DNA from: Phylloscopus collybita
Lineage: Eukaryota > Chordata > Aves > Passeriformes > Phylloscopidae
Reading direction: 5' to 3'
Length of the DNA stretch: 64,000 nucleotides
NCBI GenBank assembly: GCA_027886175.1
Contig: JAJNNQ010000013.1
Span: 8,755,001-8,819,000, forward strand
In this document: piece after piece, positions 24,540 through 36,962 of the stretch
How the letters are laid out: every line of letters begins with the position of its first letter
Position numbering within the stretch: the stretch's first letter is position 1
The notes under the pieces: generated by a model
The model's input: only the letters and a program-made list of their open reading frames with translations
What the model was told of the DNA's origin: nothing
Databases searched by the model: none
Program-made: the position numbers and the translations under genes

Positions 24540-27500
24540 CTAGAAAGAGCAAACAGAGGTTAGGCTGAGATGTTGACATCAATCATTCCAAAAATTATAT
24601 CTCTGCATAGAAAGTTACTGGATCTAAAGTTAACTTTTAGCATTTCTGGCAAACATAAAGTATGAATTATTCTTATATTACATCTGAATAATGCTGAAAC
24701 GGTGAATTCTCTCTAATTTAGACATATATCCTCTACTGATTTAAAAGACCCAACAAAACAATTCAGACTGAATGTCTGTCTATGCTGCAATGGATCTATG
24801 GATATCTCTCATATATCTGAATCAGCTTTAAATCAAAAAACTTAGATGACACTTGCAATGCAGAAAAACACCCCAAAGTGCAATTGCTTAGAGTTTTGGA
24901 CTTGAAAAGCTGAATATTCTGTAATGTTTTGAAAATTTATTACAAATACATTTGCAATAATAAGATAATAAAATACTCACTTGCACATGAAGCCTTCCAC
25001 TATATTGCAAACAAGCCCAAGGATACTCTTGCCACTTTGCTAATTTCTATTTTTTATTTTCCCTCTATTTTACCCCCTATTTGATACAAGACTTTATGAC
25101 AAATGCTACAGAGCACTTAGCAGCTGAACTGACAACCAAGCCCTGCTTACATGATATTAATTTAAGTTACTTGTAAATTTTTTAATTTTTTTTTTTCAGC
25201 TCAAACCTTCTATGCTGGACATCCTTGAATGAGAAGAGAATATATTGCTTTGCCTTTTTCTTGGAAATTTTCAAACATCCTTGTGCTGTGCGTCGATGAC
25301 TTCAGATTTGACATCAAATTGCCTGTGCCTTAAGAATTTGACTTTAGGGATCCTCATAAAATTGCACTCATAATTCGGCTAAGATACTGAGCTTCTAGAA
25401 TAGCCAATTCTGTGCACCCAATAAAAGCTTCTTGTAGTTAAATTGTTAAAGATGCAGACCACTGTGAGATCATCTTAGAGCTCAGCTTGAACTGCTGATC
25501 AGCCTTCCTCACACAGCACCCTCCAGCCCACAACAGCACCTTTGCTAAACTACTCTTTTGGCTATTTCTCAAAATTGATCTTTAAAATATCATCAGGCAC
25601 AAACACTGAAAACTCCTTTCTCACATTTATAAGGACCCTTTTGTTAACACCTCATAATACATTAAATAAAGGTTTATGTTCCTGAATGTAAAAGAAACAA
25701 AAAGTACAAGAAGCAAATTATACACAAAATCTCTCTGAAAATATTAAAACTGCAGCACTAAACACTCAGAACCTAGGAAATCCCAGTGCCAGGATTGTAC
25801 AATACAAACTTATCTCCTTTTGTTCACAGGCTTTGTGGCACAGTCCTTTCTAAAACTGCCTCCAACATGTGGTCTCTGCCCTGACTAATTGTAATTTGAG
25901 ACTTTTTTTTGTAGTGTCCAACCCTAGAGTGTACAGAGGCTTTACAAACACCAACCTGCTGAGCACTCCAAAAGTCTTAAAAGCATACCAAAATAAAAAA
26001 TCCCCCCAACCAACTCCATAAAAAACCACATAAACTCAAAAAAACATAAATGAGAACATTTCTCTCAGAATCAGGATACCAACTCAAAGAGACTGAGAGA
26101 ATCAAAAACCTCCTTGGAGCTGCCAGGAAGCCATTTGGAATACCTAGGACCTGGCTGTCAGACTACCTGGTGTTATGCAAAACTTTATTTATCCAAGCAC
26201 AACTGGTGCCTTCAGGTGCAGCTCAGAGAGCTCAAGAAGTTCAGGTCTCAGGCAAGTAATGAGAATGAAGAGGACGTGGCGATAAACACGACAGACTGAG
26301 ATGTGCCTTCCCCAGTACCACAGCTTGAACAAATATGGAAGTTTTGGATGTCAGGCCACTCCCTTTGGCAGTCCATGCCACCAGCCCCTCAGAGATCCAC
26401 ATTTGGTCCCTCTGGGCTGGCACTGTCTCAATTGCCTCTCTCACTGAGCTCCACGTTCCATGTTCCTGCCTCCTTGAAAGGGAGGGAATGCAGCTCTGGG
26501 CAGAAGCAGAATTAGGCCCATTTTACACTGAGACTCCCAGAAGGAATTAATCCACTAAACACAGCCAAAGCTGAGGCAGCAGTTCTCCGTACAGGGGATT
26601 CATTTTATTCCTCCCTGGAAGATGCACAGATTGTGGACTGAACAAGGCAGTAGCCCTATGAACAAATGAATGTACTGCTGTGTAATGTAGATTGTTTGTG
26701 TGGAAGAGACTGAATTAGGATTATACAGGTCAATTCATAGGTATTATACAGGTCAGTTTTTAAGCATGTGGCTTTGTAGTCTTAACAGCATAGTTTTGAT
26801 GTAGCTCCTGTGTCTAAATAGGATTATTTCAAGAACAATGCAATTCTGTGGCAACAAGAAAGCCTGTGCAAGATCTTTGCTTATAAACAAATCCTTGCTT
26901 ACACCCTGTACCAAGATATTTTAATTAAATTATATTACAAACAAATAGGATGAAAGAAGAAGCAGCAATTACGTAGCAAGGTAAAATAAAAAATGGAAGA
27001 CATGCAGGCTGCTTAACAAATTGAACGAGATGTGAAGGAAAGAAAATAAAGAGATGACTCAGAGGGACAGCCCTTGCTGTAACCTAATCATGAACTGGAA
27101 GAGAGGAAAAATCATCTGAACACAGTGTATAAAAGTAAGGAGGGAGAAAATGACAGTTGCAGACTAGAGAGAGGCAAAGGCATGGAGGAAAGCCAAGTAT
27201 TTAACATTTCAGGATGGAAAAGATTACTGTGGCAACAAATTACTTGAATTCCCCTAAAGGGAGTCATGTTCACTTTTAAAGGAAACATGCATAATAAAGC
27301 AATACTCATTTACAACTACACTTTAAAGAGAAAAATGAGCATTAAAAAAAAAGCACATGGTTTCACTAAATTTATTGGTGAAATTCTGATACCTGAAATT
27401 CTGAAATTCTAGCCTTATATGGAACAATCACAGGAGATTTCTATCTATATTATTAAAGCTTTGCATTAGACACCTTGTCTTATGCATGCTTTGGAAAGTT

Positions 27501-30500
27501 CTGTGTAAAGCTATGTATGTGATTGATAATAAAAATAACAAGTAAGATAATCTTGATATATAAGCAGCATTTTGCTTTTCTAATGTCTCTACGTCATTGC
27601 TTACTAGAAGATATTTCTCCCTTCCTTTTTTTTTTTTTTTTTTTTTGGCTTATTATTGTGGGGAATTTTTAATTTTTTTAATTTTGGTCAACTTAAGCAG
27701 TATATTATATTGTTGCAGCATTTGTCATTTGCCAAAAGGCTGTAGAACAGTGGGGTTTTTTTAAGGATGCATTGTTCTATTAGCTAAATCAATTCCTTCT
27801 GATACTGTTTGTCTCTGTTTGTGGGTATGGCTCCAGCAAGGTCAGTAATTAGCTCCCAGGATAACGCTCCTGGGCCCTGCTGTGGGAATTTTACTCAGGA
27901 GGATGTCAGATTGCTGACCACAGCCTCACACAACCCCTTTGTACCCAGGAGTTTCCTTCAGATAAATATTATTAATGATGTAGTGCTGCATATGGAGATA
28001 GACTAAACCAGTGACAACACTTTGGTATCTCTTCAGATTTCATCACCCTGAAATGGAGAATATGTTCAGATGAAAGAATTTCAAACTACTCAGTCATAAA
28101 GTATTCATACTATTGTTTCTTTTACTAAAATAAATATTAATTATTTTCCTTGGTTTTGACCTAAAAATGATTGATCCTACGAATTTTTGATAAAGCCTCT
28201 TACTTGGGATATTGACTTTAGTGTTTTAAAAGGGGGGAGTTGAGAAGAACCTTTTCTATAAACCCACCTGCTGCTGCTGAAGAGGGCACTCTTGGCTTTC
28301 TTTTACAAGTCCCCTAATTATTTTCCTCAGTCTTACCCTCTGCCTGGCCCCACTGCAAAGCATTAGCAGGCCCATTTGTAAAGTAGTAGTAACACAAAGT
28401 GAAACAATGCCATAACTGTCATCCAAATTGTTCTGTACAGGGTACTGGAAGTGTTCAGTAATAAATGATATAAAAAGGTCTTTTATTGACAAGCTGCCAT
28501 GTGCTGTTTGCATTAGAGAATATGAGAAGATGATGGCTGCTGCCCCTAGGTCCCAGTGGCATTCAACTCAGTGAGATAGCAGAAAATGCTTCAGTTTGCT
28601 TAAAGCATTGATAACACCTCTAAATAATTAACTGAGGACTTCCTGTCTTCAATTACTTAATGCTTTTTTTAACATCTTGAGAGGATTATAAGCAATTTAT
28701 GGATTTCACATGATGAGCACATTCACCGCTATTCCCACAAAGCATTTGTGGGATCATGTTTCCAAAGCTTTGATGTAATTAAAAATAAGCAGCAAGACAA
28801 TGGTGCCGTGGCAAGGTGCTTGCCTTCATGTCTGCTATTTGCGAGACCCCAGATCCAAAGTCTCCACAAATACTGATGCTACAGCTTCATTAATGTTCAA
28901 CTGTTGCTCAGGGAAAAGCAGGTTCTTTTGGAAAGGAAAAAAAAAAAAAAGGAAAAAAGAAACAGGGATAATGGGAAAATCGAAACATACATCCACAGGG
29001 AATAAGACAAACAGTTCAAACATTTGAGATTATGTATGAAGTGAATTTGATTCTTTTATCGTATTCTTTTAATTTAGAGAGCAATAATTACCCACATTGC
29101 TAAATCACTCTCATGAATTCCACATTATTACCCAAGGAAGCTCCTGCAGAAAACAGCAAAAGATTTGATTATGACTGTCAGGAGGAATGATCACTTATTT
29201 CTTTCCTGGCTTAACATGGCTGCACTGGACAATGGCTTAACAGAACAGGCACCCAAAAGAAAAAAAGATCCTTGTTTCTCAGGAATTAATCTTATTTCCT
29301 CTCACTTCCAACTGGTAAGTATTGTTGGCATTAAAATGGAGATATAACTGCATTGCAGGAGCATGAGAAATATTTTTCAATGGGTTCAATAAATCACTTC
29401 TTGTTGGAATGTTCCTTCTTTGCAGTGCAAACTTACAACAGCAATTCTAAAACATGTACCACCAACTCTGGCTAATATCTCATGTCCAGAAGCACTGAAT
29501 ATGGAGATAGGAGTAATACACCATTGATGAATTTCACACTTGAGCATGATATTGTCAAAGAGGAACAGCAATCTTGCTCTTCTGTGAGTGACTACAGCAG
29601 AGACAAAATCTTTTAAAGAACTAAGAGATCCACCCTGAGTCAGGACTCAGACTTGGAGAGGTATTTGAGAGAACCATCTATGCTCTAGAGGATTTATGTG
29701 CCCTAAGTCAAATTCTGTTCTTTGGCTGGCTGTCATATGATGTGTACAACATATGAATCTTGAAATTTTCTACTTTTGGGGTAAGAAAACAGGGGGAAAA
29801 TTAAGGCGTTTGTCAGATATAAAAATTTATTGAGCAACCTGAGGTCAAAGAGTGAAAAAAGATATCCCATAATGCTTACGTTCCTGCTCGGTGTTCAACA
29901 GAAGCATTTCTGAGAGGAATTTTGCCTCAGTGTAACATTTAAAAATAACTAAAAATTGAATATGTGAAAATAATACCTTTGAGGTCTGAACCAAACTTCC
30001 CTGCAAAATCCCTGAAAAAAAGCTTCTTTCATCAAGTATTTAGCAAATGACTATAAGCAATATATAATATTATAAAAAGAATTTGGGGTCTTTCCTGTTC
30101 TGTCCTTCTTTCCTTTTAATTATCTCAGACATAAAGTACTGGATCCTTCTTGATCCTATACTGCTACACATTCACACCTGCATTACTACACATCAGTGAT
30201 GTTAACAGAGAGAGTTGAATCTGTATGAAAGGATGGCTAGCCTACACAGAATATCTAAGCCCTTGAGCACGCTACAAAGCATGCATCTTCTATCCAGCTG
30301 GGTAGATTTATTTGAAAATTTTGAAATTAAATCTATTAATATTTTAACAAACAGCAGTTAGAAATGAAAGAGATTGGAAAAAAATAAATTTAAGATATGT
30401 AAAGTCATGATAAAACATTCCAAAGTGTGCACAGTACTGGGGATTTCAAAGTTACTGACAAGTGGCATTTTTAATATATTAATACTGTCTTATATCTTAA

Positions 30501-30540
30501 GGACAGGACATTAGCCTGTCAAAGAGCTCTGCCTCCTTAC
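24540..30540 (-). other. USH2A: USH2A intron 55
   Basis: A 6,001-nt phase-1 intron. It contains a T21 run (27626-27646), a 23-bp tandem duplication near 26720-26755, and a somewhat GC-richer patch at 26050-26560 with overlapping plus-strand ORFs but no recognisable family. Nothing else is identified. Confidence 0.82.
27626..27646. repeat. T21 homopolymer
   Basis: An uninterrupted plus-strand run of 21 T in intron 55. Confidence 0.95.
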
Positions 30541-30739
30541 CTGACACCGTGTGCTGCATTCTGCCTGCAGCATCAATGTATATAAGTCCTCTCCCCAGCT
30601 GACTGATCTGGTACTCTCTGATGATCCCATTTGGTTTCTTGGGTGCAACCCAGCTTAAATGTAATGCTGTGGAGTTCAGAGCACTGACTTCTGGCGGCTG
30701 AACACTCTCGGGGACTCCTTGGACAGTGACTGCAACTAC
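30541..30739 (-). CDS. USH2A: USH2A exon 55: N-terminal two-thirds of an FN3 domain
   Basis: The 199-nt exon starts in phase 0 with VVAVTVQGVPESVQPPEV, a linker, then SALNSTALHLSWVAPKKPNG (B-strand Trp and P-x-NG turn), IIREYQISQLGRGLIYIDAA and GRMQHTVS plus one base of Gly. One NST sequon is present. It continues into exon 56, giving SGLQPYTNYSF. The acceptor is CTTCAG and the donor TCAG/gtaagg is strong. The length is identical to that remembered for human exon 55. Confidence 0.95.
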
Positions 30740-32515
30740 CTGAAGACATATGAATTAAACAGCAATTTAATGTAATAGTACACTAGATACCATGATCAAT
30801 GAGAATGTCACTTTTGTTTTAAAATGTTGTTTGGGCTGGCATATCATTACCAAGGGGCTGGAGAAGTAGTTGCTTTTTTCCTCCTTTTTCACAATGAAAT
30901 CTGACCTTGAATACATTACATAAGTCTGTGCCTACAATTTATCACAACAGGTTCACCACGTTTTAGCTGCAGTGTATGGCACAGGGTGAAACAACAAAAA
31001 CTGTATTGCTTGAAAACTCTTGATAACTCTCTTCCATATGGTTTGTCAGTGTCTCTGCATTTTAACGGCCTGATTTCATATATTTTAAGCACCAGTAAAC
31101 ATGGGGCTAAGCCTCCATATATCCCATGTAATCTGAACTCTGTTGCAGTTATCTGCAACTCCATACTTCTGTAAGGAATCTAAAGATTTTGAAAGATAGG
31201 GCAAGTTTGCACTTGTTAAATTCTTCCTACCAAAACAAAAAAGGAAAAAGGTAATTTTCTATTGACACATCTCCACCATCGGCTACAGAAGAGGCATTTC
31301 CAAATTACATTGGTTTAATAAGTGAGTCAGACCGTTTTCTCTTTGAGAATCACTTTTCTTTTTCTGTTATTACCACCATAAAGTATTTATATTATGCTGT
31401 AAATATAAAATGTGCCCTCTATAATATATTGTCTTGGTGCAATTCGTGGAATCAGTCCCCACTTGCAGACTTCAGTGTTTGCAACACTTAAGTAAACTCC
31501 TTAATTACAGGCAAGTGAAATAAGCAGGATTTATTATCAGGTCAGTGGTTGCAGCAACTGTGCCTAAATAGTTTCCAGACCACAGCTCTGTGTGCAGGCA
31601 GAGGACTACTCACCTATTTTCATCCCTCTGCATCAGTGTTTTTTATTTTAGACTTCTGGCTGAGATTTGCATGAATAAGAAAACACTTAAACGCCGGCAA
31701 TTATTTATTACTCCCCACCTCTGCCCCACAGACCTTACCCTTGTAGTCCTAGAAATTCATTTTCAAAGAGGCAAGAATAATATTGTGAAAAAGAGGTCAC
31801 TTAAGAAATTGTTTTTTGCAAATGATGAATAAGGCAGGTACTTTGCAGAATAAAAACCAGAGCTGGTTAAATAGTAGTGTTGGTGAAATGCATCCATGAT
31901 TCAAAGTGATACAAAAGGAAATGAAACTGTGAGAAAGGAAGGTAAGAGATCCTGTTTGCTTAAAACTGAAGCTGAGGTAGGTGGCCCACAAAGGGAGAGT
32001 AAAGCCTGAAGCAGGTGCAGATATAGAAAGCCAGAGAAGAGTAATAGAGTGAAAGGAGGCTTTTCCACTGAAGTGGAAGAGTAAGAAGTTTGTTGAACAA
32101 ATTGATAGACTATAACTAAAGCAGATGATCTAAGAAACAGCAAGGAAGAAGAGGGTATAGACCTCCTAGTGAGAAGCAAAAATTTAATTTCCAGGTTTAG
32201 AGAAGGCGCATTTTATTATTCCTTACTCAATTCTGCCTTGTACAGCCTTCTCTTTAACAAACATCAGTTCCTACAGTGCAATTTCAGCTTTGCCAAGACT
32301 GAGATACTGCTTCCTTCCTCCGTTTGCTTGTATCAGCCTGGGGTTCCAAATATTCATGTGTCAGTAGCTGAACCCAAATCAGATTATTGATGTGTTTTTT
32401 CACTTACTCAATAATCAGTCTGTCTTCACATCACACCTTTCCGAAAGCATTTTGATGTTGCCACACTGGTTGATAAAATCCTGGCCCCAGTTCCCATGAA
32501 TCCCACTTCACTAAC
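30740..32515 (-). other. USH2A: USH2A intron 54
   Basis: A 1,776-nt phase-0 intron. I see no repeats or genes beyond short chance ORFs on both strands around 30916-31174 and 31590-32179. Confidence 0.84.
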
Positions 32516-32670
32516 CTTGCTGCTGTCCGTGCAACCAGCGACAGTGCAGGCTCGCAGCTGGTAGGAATACTCCTGGTATGGCTGGACCCCACTGGTGTCT
32601 GTGAAGCTCATCTCTGTTCCTCTAAAATGCTCAATTCCGTTTCGGAGGATGATGTAGTGAATAATGAGAC
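32516..32670 (-). CDS. USH2A: USH2A exon 54: second half of an FN3 domain
   Basis: The 155-nt exon completes Gly with GT, then reads LIIHYIILRNGIEHFRGTEM, SFTDTSGVQPYQEYSYQLRA and CTVAGCTDSSK, ending in phase 0. Strands C, E and F of FN3 are clear (IHYIILRNG; VQPYQEYSYQLRACT). The CTVAGC pair on the F-G hairpin recurs in sister domains (CTSAGC in exon 56) and suggests a local disulfide. The acceptor is CAATAG; the donor is AAG/gttagt, with T at +3. Confidence 0.95.
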
Positions 32671-33262
32671 CTATTGCAGAAAGGAAGTTTTCCCTTTTGT
32701 TAGCTGAGGGATCCTGTGTGATGGGGTAATAAGCTACTCTGCATACAGAAAACATTCAATGAAATATCTGCATGACCACAGCAGCAGATAGTCATTCTGA
32801 TTAAATTCTAAATGTCAATTACCAACTACTTTCCTCAGCATCTGCATCAGCATCTGAGTAGATTCCAGTTTTCAGTGAAGAGCTCTTCCAAGTTTCCTCA
32901 CAGTTTGAAAATAATAAGCAAAATTTCCTGAAATAAATATGAGCACCACCAGCCCTACCCCCAAATTCCCAAATATTTTTAGGACGATTGTCATTTTCTG
33001 ACCATATTTGCACACTTATTATTACAACTGCTCTCAAAGAGGTTTTTTGGCAGTTTGTAAAGACATACTAAATTGTCTTCTTCTGTGAAGAACTCTCCTC
33101 TTACTTGCAATGAAAACTATGGCAACCTAGAACAAAATCTTCCTGCAGAGTTTAGGAATATGTGCACTTCAGTGACAGGGGTTAATTAAGATACCTTTTG
33201 TGGTTTTGGAACACTGTCACTGGAATGATAGAAAGAAAACACTTAAAAAAAAGTATCAATAC
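32671..33262 (-). other. USH2A: USH2A intron 53
   Basis: A 592-nt phase-1 intron of ordinary AT-rich sequence. No element is recognised in it. Confidence 0.86.
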
Positions 33263-33460
33263 CATTTGGTTGAAGTGGTTCCTCCCAGTTCAGAAGTATC
33301 ATGTCTTCCCGATTATCTACTTTGGCCCATTTTGGTGGACTTACACCCTGTGGCACATCTTGCTTTGTGACAGCTCTGCTAATTTCACTGAGACCTCTTC
33401 CATAGCTGTTCCAAGCAGCCACCCTGTACTCATATGTAACAAAAGGCTCGAGATTCATAT
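33263..33460 (-). CDS. USH2A: USH2A exon 53: second half of the split FN3 and start of the next
   Basis: The 198-nt exon completes Asp with AT, then encodes MNLEPFVTYEYRVAAWNSYG (FN3 E-F signature), RGLSEISRAVTKQDVPQG (G strand and linker), and VSPPKWAKVDNREDMILLNW plus EEPLQPN, the A-C strands of a new FN3. It ends one base into Gly. The first half of the first domain lies in exon 48, four exons away. The acceptor is TTCTAG; the donor ATG/gtattg is below consensus. Confidence 0.95.
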
Positions 33461-34238
33461 CTAGAAAAAGAAAATTACATCAAATAGAAATGGGTGTTAC
33501 TCTTTAGACAGGGCCATTACTTTTATGAACTTTTTTGAAAGGAGGTTTGCACATAAGGTTCTCGTTGAATTTCACTCATTTCTTATCCCTGAACTCTCTT
33601 TCCTGACTCACAGATTACTTCTTAGAAGAATTCTGCTTTACTACAATTTATAGAACCATAGCCTGGGTTGGAAGCAACTTTAAAGACCATCTAGTTCCAC
33701 CCCCTCTGCCATGGGCAGAGACATCTTCCACTAGACCAGGTTGCTCAAAACCCCATCCAGCCTGGCCTTGAGCAATTCCAGAGATGGGACAACCACAACT
33801 TCTCTGGACAACCTGTTCCAGTGCCTCAACATCCTCACGATAACGCATTTCCTCCTAATATATCTTCTAAACCTGCCCTCTTTTAGTTCAAAGTCATTCA
33901 CCTTTGTCCTATCACTACTTGCCCTTGTAAAAAGTCTTTTTCCCACTCCTTGTAGAACCCCCTTAGGTACTGGAAAGTGCTATGAGGTCCCCCTGAAAGA
34001 TTCTCTTCTCTTCTCCAGGCTGAACAACCCAGCTGTCTCAGCCTGTCTGCAGATGAGAGGTTCTCCAGCCTCTGAGCGTCTTCATGGCCTCCTCTGGACT
34101 CACTCTAGAAAATCCACGTCCCTCTTCACATTGCCTCCCATTTAATTAGGGTATCTGATAGCATTCAGGCCATCTTTTTCTCCAGAGCAAATTAACTCTA
34201 CCAGCAAATCACCAGTCTGTTCTGCCACTTTTCCTTAC
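33461..34238 (-). other. USH2A: USH2A intron 52
   Basis: A 778-nt phase-1 intron. More than half of it is a CR1 fragment (33650-34135). About 100 nt separate the CR1 from the exon 52 donor and about 190 nt from the exon 53 acceptor. Confidence 0.88.
33650..34135 (-). mobile_element. CR1 LINE 3' fragment, including ORF2 C-terminus
   Basis: On the minus strand one open frame includes RHWNRLSREVVVVPSLELLK, the typical C-terminal end of CR1 ORF2, preceded by SSDRTKVNDFELKEGRFRR. After the ORF comes the CR1 3' end ('gatggtctttaaagttgctt' and a degraded terminal TTCTATAA). Orientation is the same as USH2A. It is 5'-truncated and diverged; the reverse-transcriptase part is absent. Confidence 0.93.
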
Positions 34239-34455
34239 CTGTAAATGAATACTGTGTTGGACCACCTGTGTAGACAGTCTCCTCTTCTGCTGGACACACA
34301 CCTGCACCTGCTTCTACCTCCATTTCTGCAGCACCCTGTGAACCTTTTATCCATGCACAGATATTCTCCTTAGGATCAAAGTCACACTTCCCACAGTGTG
34401 CTGTTTCCTCCTTAGATAAAGGGCAAAGGACATTAGCCTTGCACTCTTCTTTTAC
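34239..34455 (-). CDS. USH2A: USH2A exon 52: last part of Cys-rich module and re-entry into FN3
   Basis: The 217-nt exon starts in phase 0: VKEECKANVLCPLSKEET, then HCGKCDFDPKENICAWIKGS with single spaced cysteines rather than CC pairs, then an acidic, low-complexity linker (EMEVEAGAGVCPAEEE). It ends TVYTGGPTQYSFT plus one base, which is the D-E strand of the FN3 begun in exon 48. I remember human exon 52 as about 205 nt; if right, this copy has four extra codons, probably in the acidic linker. The acceptor is CCTCAG and the donor is ACAG/gtaagg. Confidence 0.95.
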
Positions 34456-35811
34456 CTGAGGAATACACAGGCAAATTTAAATATAGTTCCCACATTTTCC
34501 TTTCTATATAAAAGCTTCCATTAGTATTTCTCTAGCTTTATACAACACAAAAACCACACCACCACCTTGAGTACATTGATATTTCTAGCATACAGGACAC
34601 CCTTTCAGCCTTTGGCCTGTCTACTGCCTTTGATCATTAATGCTTTTATAATCCTTTCTAAAAGAGACAGATTTATTTTTTTTTAGGACCCCTGGATGAA
34701 AGCATCACAAATTTTAATTACTGGAAGCACAAATGGCTGGATTTGTTGAAAACAGAAGAGTCTAAAATCAATGAGAACAGGATTTTATCCAAGAATTTGA
34801 ACATTCTGTTCCTGCACCGATATCCTGTGGCAAATCAGTAGCAAATTCCCAGCCCCTCACACAGCTTGCCAAGTACACAAGAGGGTTCTGTGCAAGTCCT
34901 TGGCAGCTTTTAGGGCTGAGAACTCTATCCATGGTCTGTATAAATCATGTCTCCTGCCACATCACTCCTAAACAGAAGCTTTGCTGCAATATGAGGACCT
35001 CTGCAAACATAAATATATAAGATTTAACCCATAAAGAACAATTCCCAGAAATATACACTGAACATCCACAACTTTCCATTAAAATTCATGAAATAGTATT
35101 TTTGCCAAACCATAAGCTAGAGAGCAGTAATTCTCATAAAATATAGGCTGCTGCAGAAAGAAATGTACTGCCATATTTGCAACAAATATTTTTGCCCATT
35201 AGGTCATAAACTTCAGAAGGGAAACCAAACAGATTATATCTAATGATTCCTTAATTCAGCTATTGAAATTAGCTTCTTAGCTGATTAGGAACTTCAGCTA
35301 ATTTAATTTCCCAAATTTGGCACTTCTGCAAAAATGACATTGTGATAGATATCCATATAGGAGGCAGGATATAGATGGATTGGATTCCCATGTAAAGTAG
35401 CTGCAGAAAGTGTCAGACTATCAGCCCTTCTGCTGTTAGTAAATCTATACATATCAGAGAGCCAGCACTGCTATCTCTTTTCTACTGTGGGTAAGTGAAA
35501 TACAAAGCACTTCCTTTGTCTATACTTTATACCTAAGGCAGGGATCTGGTGTGTTATCTACCAGAATTCATTAGCCATTTTTTGCCTTGCATGAGCTACT
35601 AATGCAATGCATTGAGGAACAGCAGCTGACTCATCACAAAGTCTGGATTTTCTCTAGGAGAAAATATTCAGTCTGAAAATGAAATTACATTAAAACCTTG
35701 ACATGAAAAGGCGAAGATGTAAGAAATATTTCTGTATTAACTTAGCAGATGAACAACAAGGGTATAGGAACACCTGCATATGGCAGGATAGGTCCTGTTT
35801 TACTTTATGTT

Positions 35812-35859
35812 TGTGAAATTCCACAATATCTCTCCGATTTCCATATTGTGGAATTCACA
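35812..35859. repeat. near-perfect inverted repeat (17/18-nt arms)
   Basis: The left arm TGTGAAATTCCACAATAT (35812-35829) pairs with ATATTGTGGAATTCACA (35843-35859), leaving one unpaired A and a 13-nt loop. Thirteen pairs next to the loop are continuous. A (CT)9 repeat follows 32 nt later. Confidence 0.9.
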
Positions 35860-35890
35860 ATATCCAATGTTCTTTTTTCTCCCTCAATTT

Positions 35891-35908
35891 CTCTCTCTCT
35901 CTCTCTCT
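35891..35908. repeat. (CT)9 microsatellite
   Basis: Nine CT units, directly followed by AT-rich low-complexity sequence. Confidence 0.95.
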
Positions 35909-36738
35909 TATTATCATAAATATAAAAATAATTTTATGAAAAGAACATACATATACATAATACAATAACATATATATAATAACAGTTGAGAACATTTTTA
36001 CAGTTTATGTATAACACCAAGATGCTAATTCTTGAAGATTTCTGTTGAATTCAACTTGGAGTTGCAAGGTAAAATTTTCTCATGCCTACAGTCACAGGGC
36101 ACTCTTGAAAAAGACCATATTAGCCTTTATGGTGTTTAGTTTACTTTGACATTAAAATAAAATGAGAATAAACTATGTAATTCATTAGGCATGAAAGTAC
36201 TGCTAAAATTTATGCCAAAACAGCCACTGGTTTTCTGTAGCATTAAGATTAAGTCCATCATGAAAATGTCAATTGCTTTATTTTTATTTTGGGGATTTTT
36301 TTGTGGGTGTTTTTTTAGGGGGTTGGGGAATCACATCCTACTGCCTGCCCAAATTGAAATGTTACAGCATTTTTATACTTTGGAACTGGCCAGTCCAATT
36401 TTAATTTCCACTCAATAAACATCATCAGAAACAGTGGTCACAGAATGGAAACTGGCTATACATGTCAGTCTTGTTAGTGTGCCAGCTTTTAGCCACTGTA
36501 CTAATCTGAAGTGCTGGGCAACACTTCACAGAGGCAGCTAATCATTATTAATTCCTTTAGAATTCATTGCAATAACATCAATCATGGCGAACTCATTCGG
36601 TATTAATATGGATGTAATGTGAAAATGAATAATGCACACAGGAGTTTTTATATTCCTATTTTAGAAAAATAGTTATGAACAGTGTATTTCCCTTTCCATC
36701 ATCAAATCAGAGCTACCGAGAGATTTTCTATCAATTAC

Positions 36739-36962
36739 CTTCATCATCATTCCAGCTGAAATCTTGTCAGAGCAAACATATTTCAAAGGATTATATCCAA
36801 CTCCATTACAGCATTCTTCGCTCTTTGGAATAAGTTCAGTCTCACAGCATTTTACTGGCACTTGGTCATTCTTTCTAACATGTGCTAGGGACTCACCACT
36901 GGAACCTGAGCAGCATATGGTATCTGACTTATTCACATACTCTTGCCCACAACAGAACATCC
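36739..36962 (-). CDS. USH2A: USH2A exon 51: Cys-rich module with four CC pairs
   Basis: The 224-nt exon completes Gly with GG, then reads MFCCGQEYVNKSDTICCSGS, SGESLAHVRKNDQVPVKCCE, TELIPKSEECCNGVGYNPLK and YVCSDKISAGMMMK, ending in phase 0. Four more CC pairs end the run and are followed by a single Cys (VCSD). It matches the human protein nearly residue for residue as I remember it, making this one of the most conserved exons in the window. There is one NKS sequon. The acceptor is TTTCAG after a T-rich tract and the donor is AAG/gtaatt. Confidence 0.96.

Larger units (their letters stand above)
34456..36738 (-). other. USH2A: USH2A intron 51
   Basis: A 2,283-nt intron. It has a CT repeat (35891-35908) next to an imperfect inverted repeat (35812-35859) and an ATA-rich low-complexity patch at about 35912-35985. 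Nothing coding is seen. Confidence 0.84.

Noticed and set aside
26050..26560. Cluster of overlapping ORFs in intron 55 as a possible retroelement
   Set aside because: No retroviral or LINE motif could be recognised and there are no terminal repeats; left as unassigned intron.
33741..34145. 134-codon plus-strand ORF
   Set aside because: It is the antisense of the CR1 fragment in intron 52.
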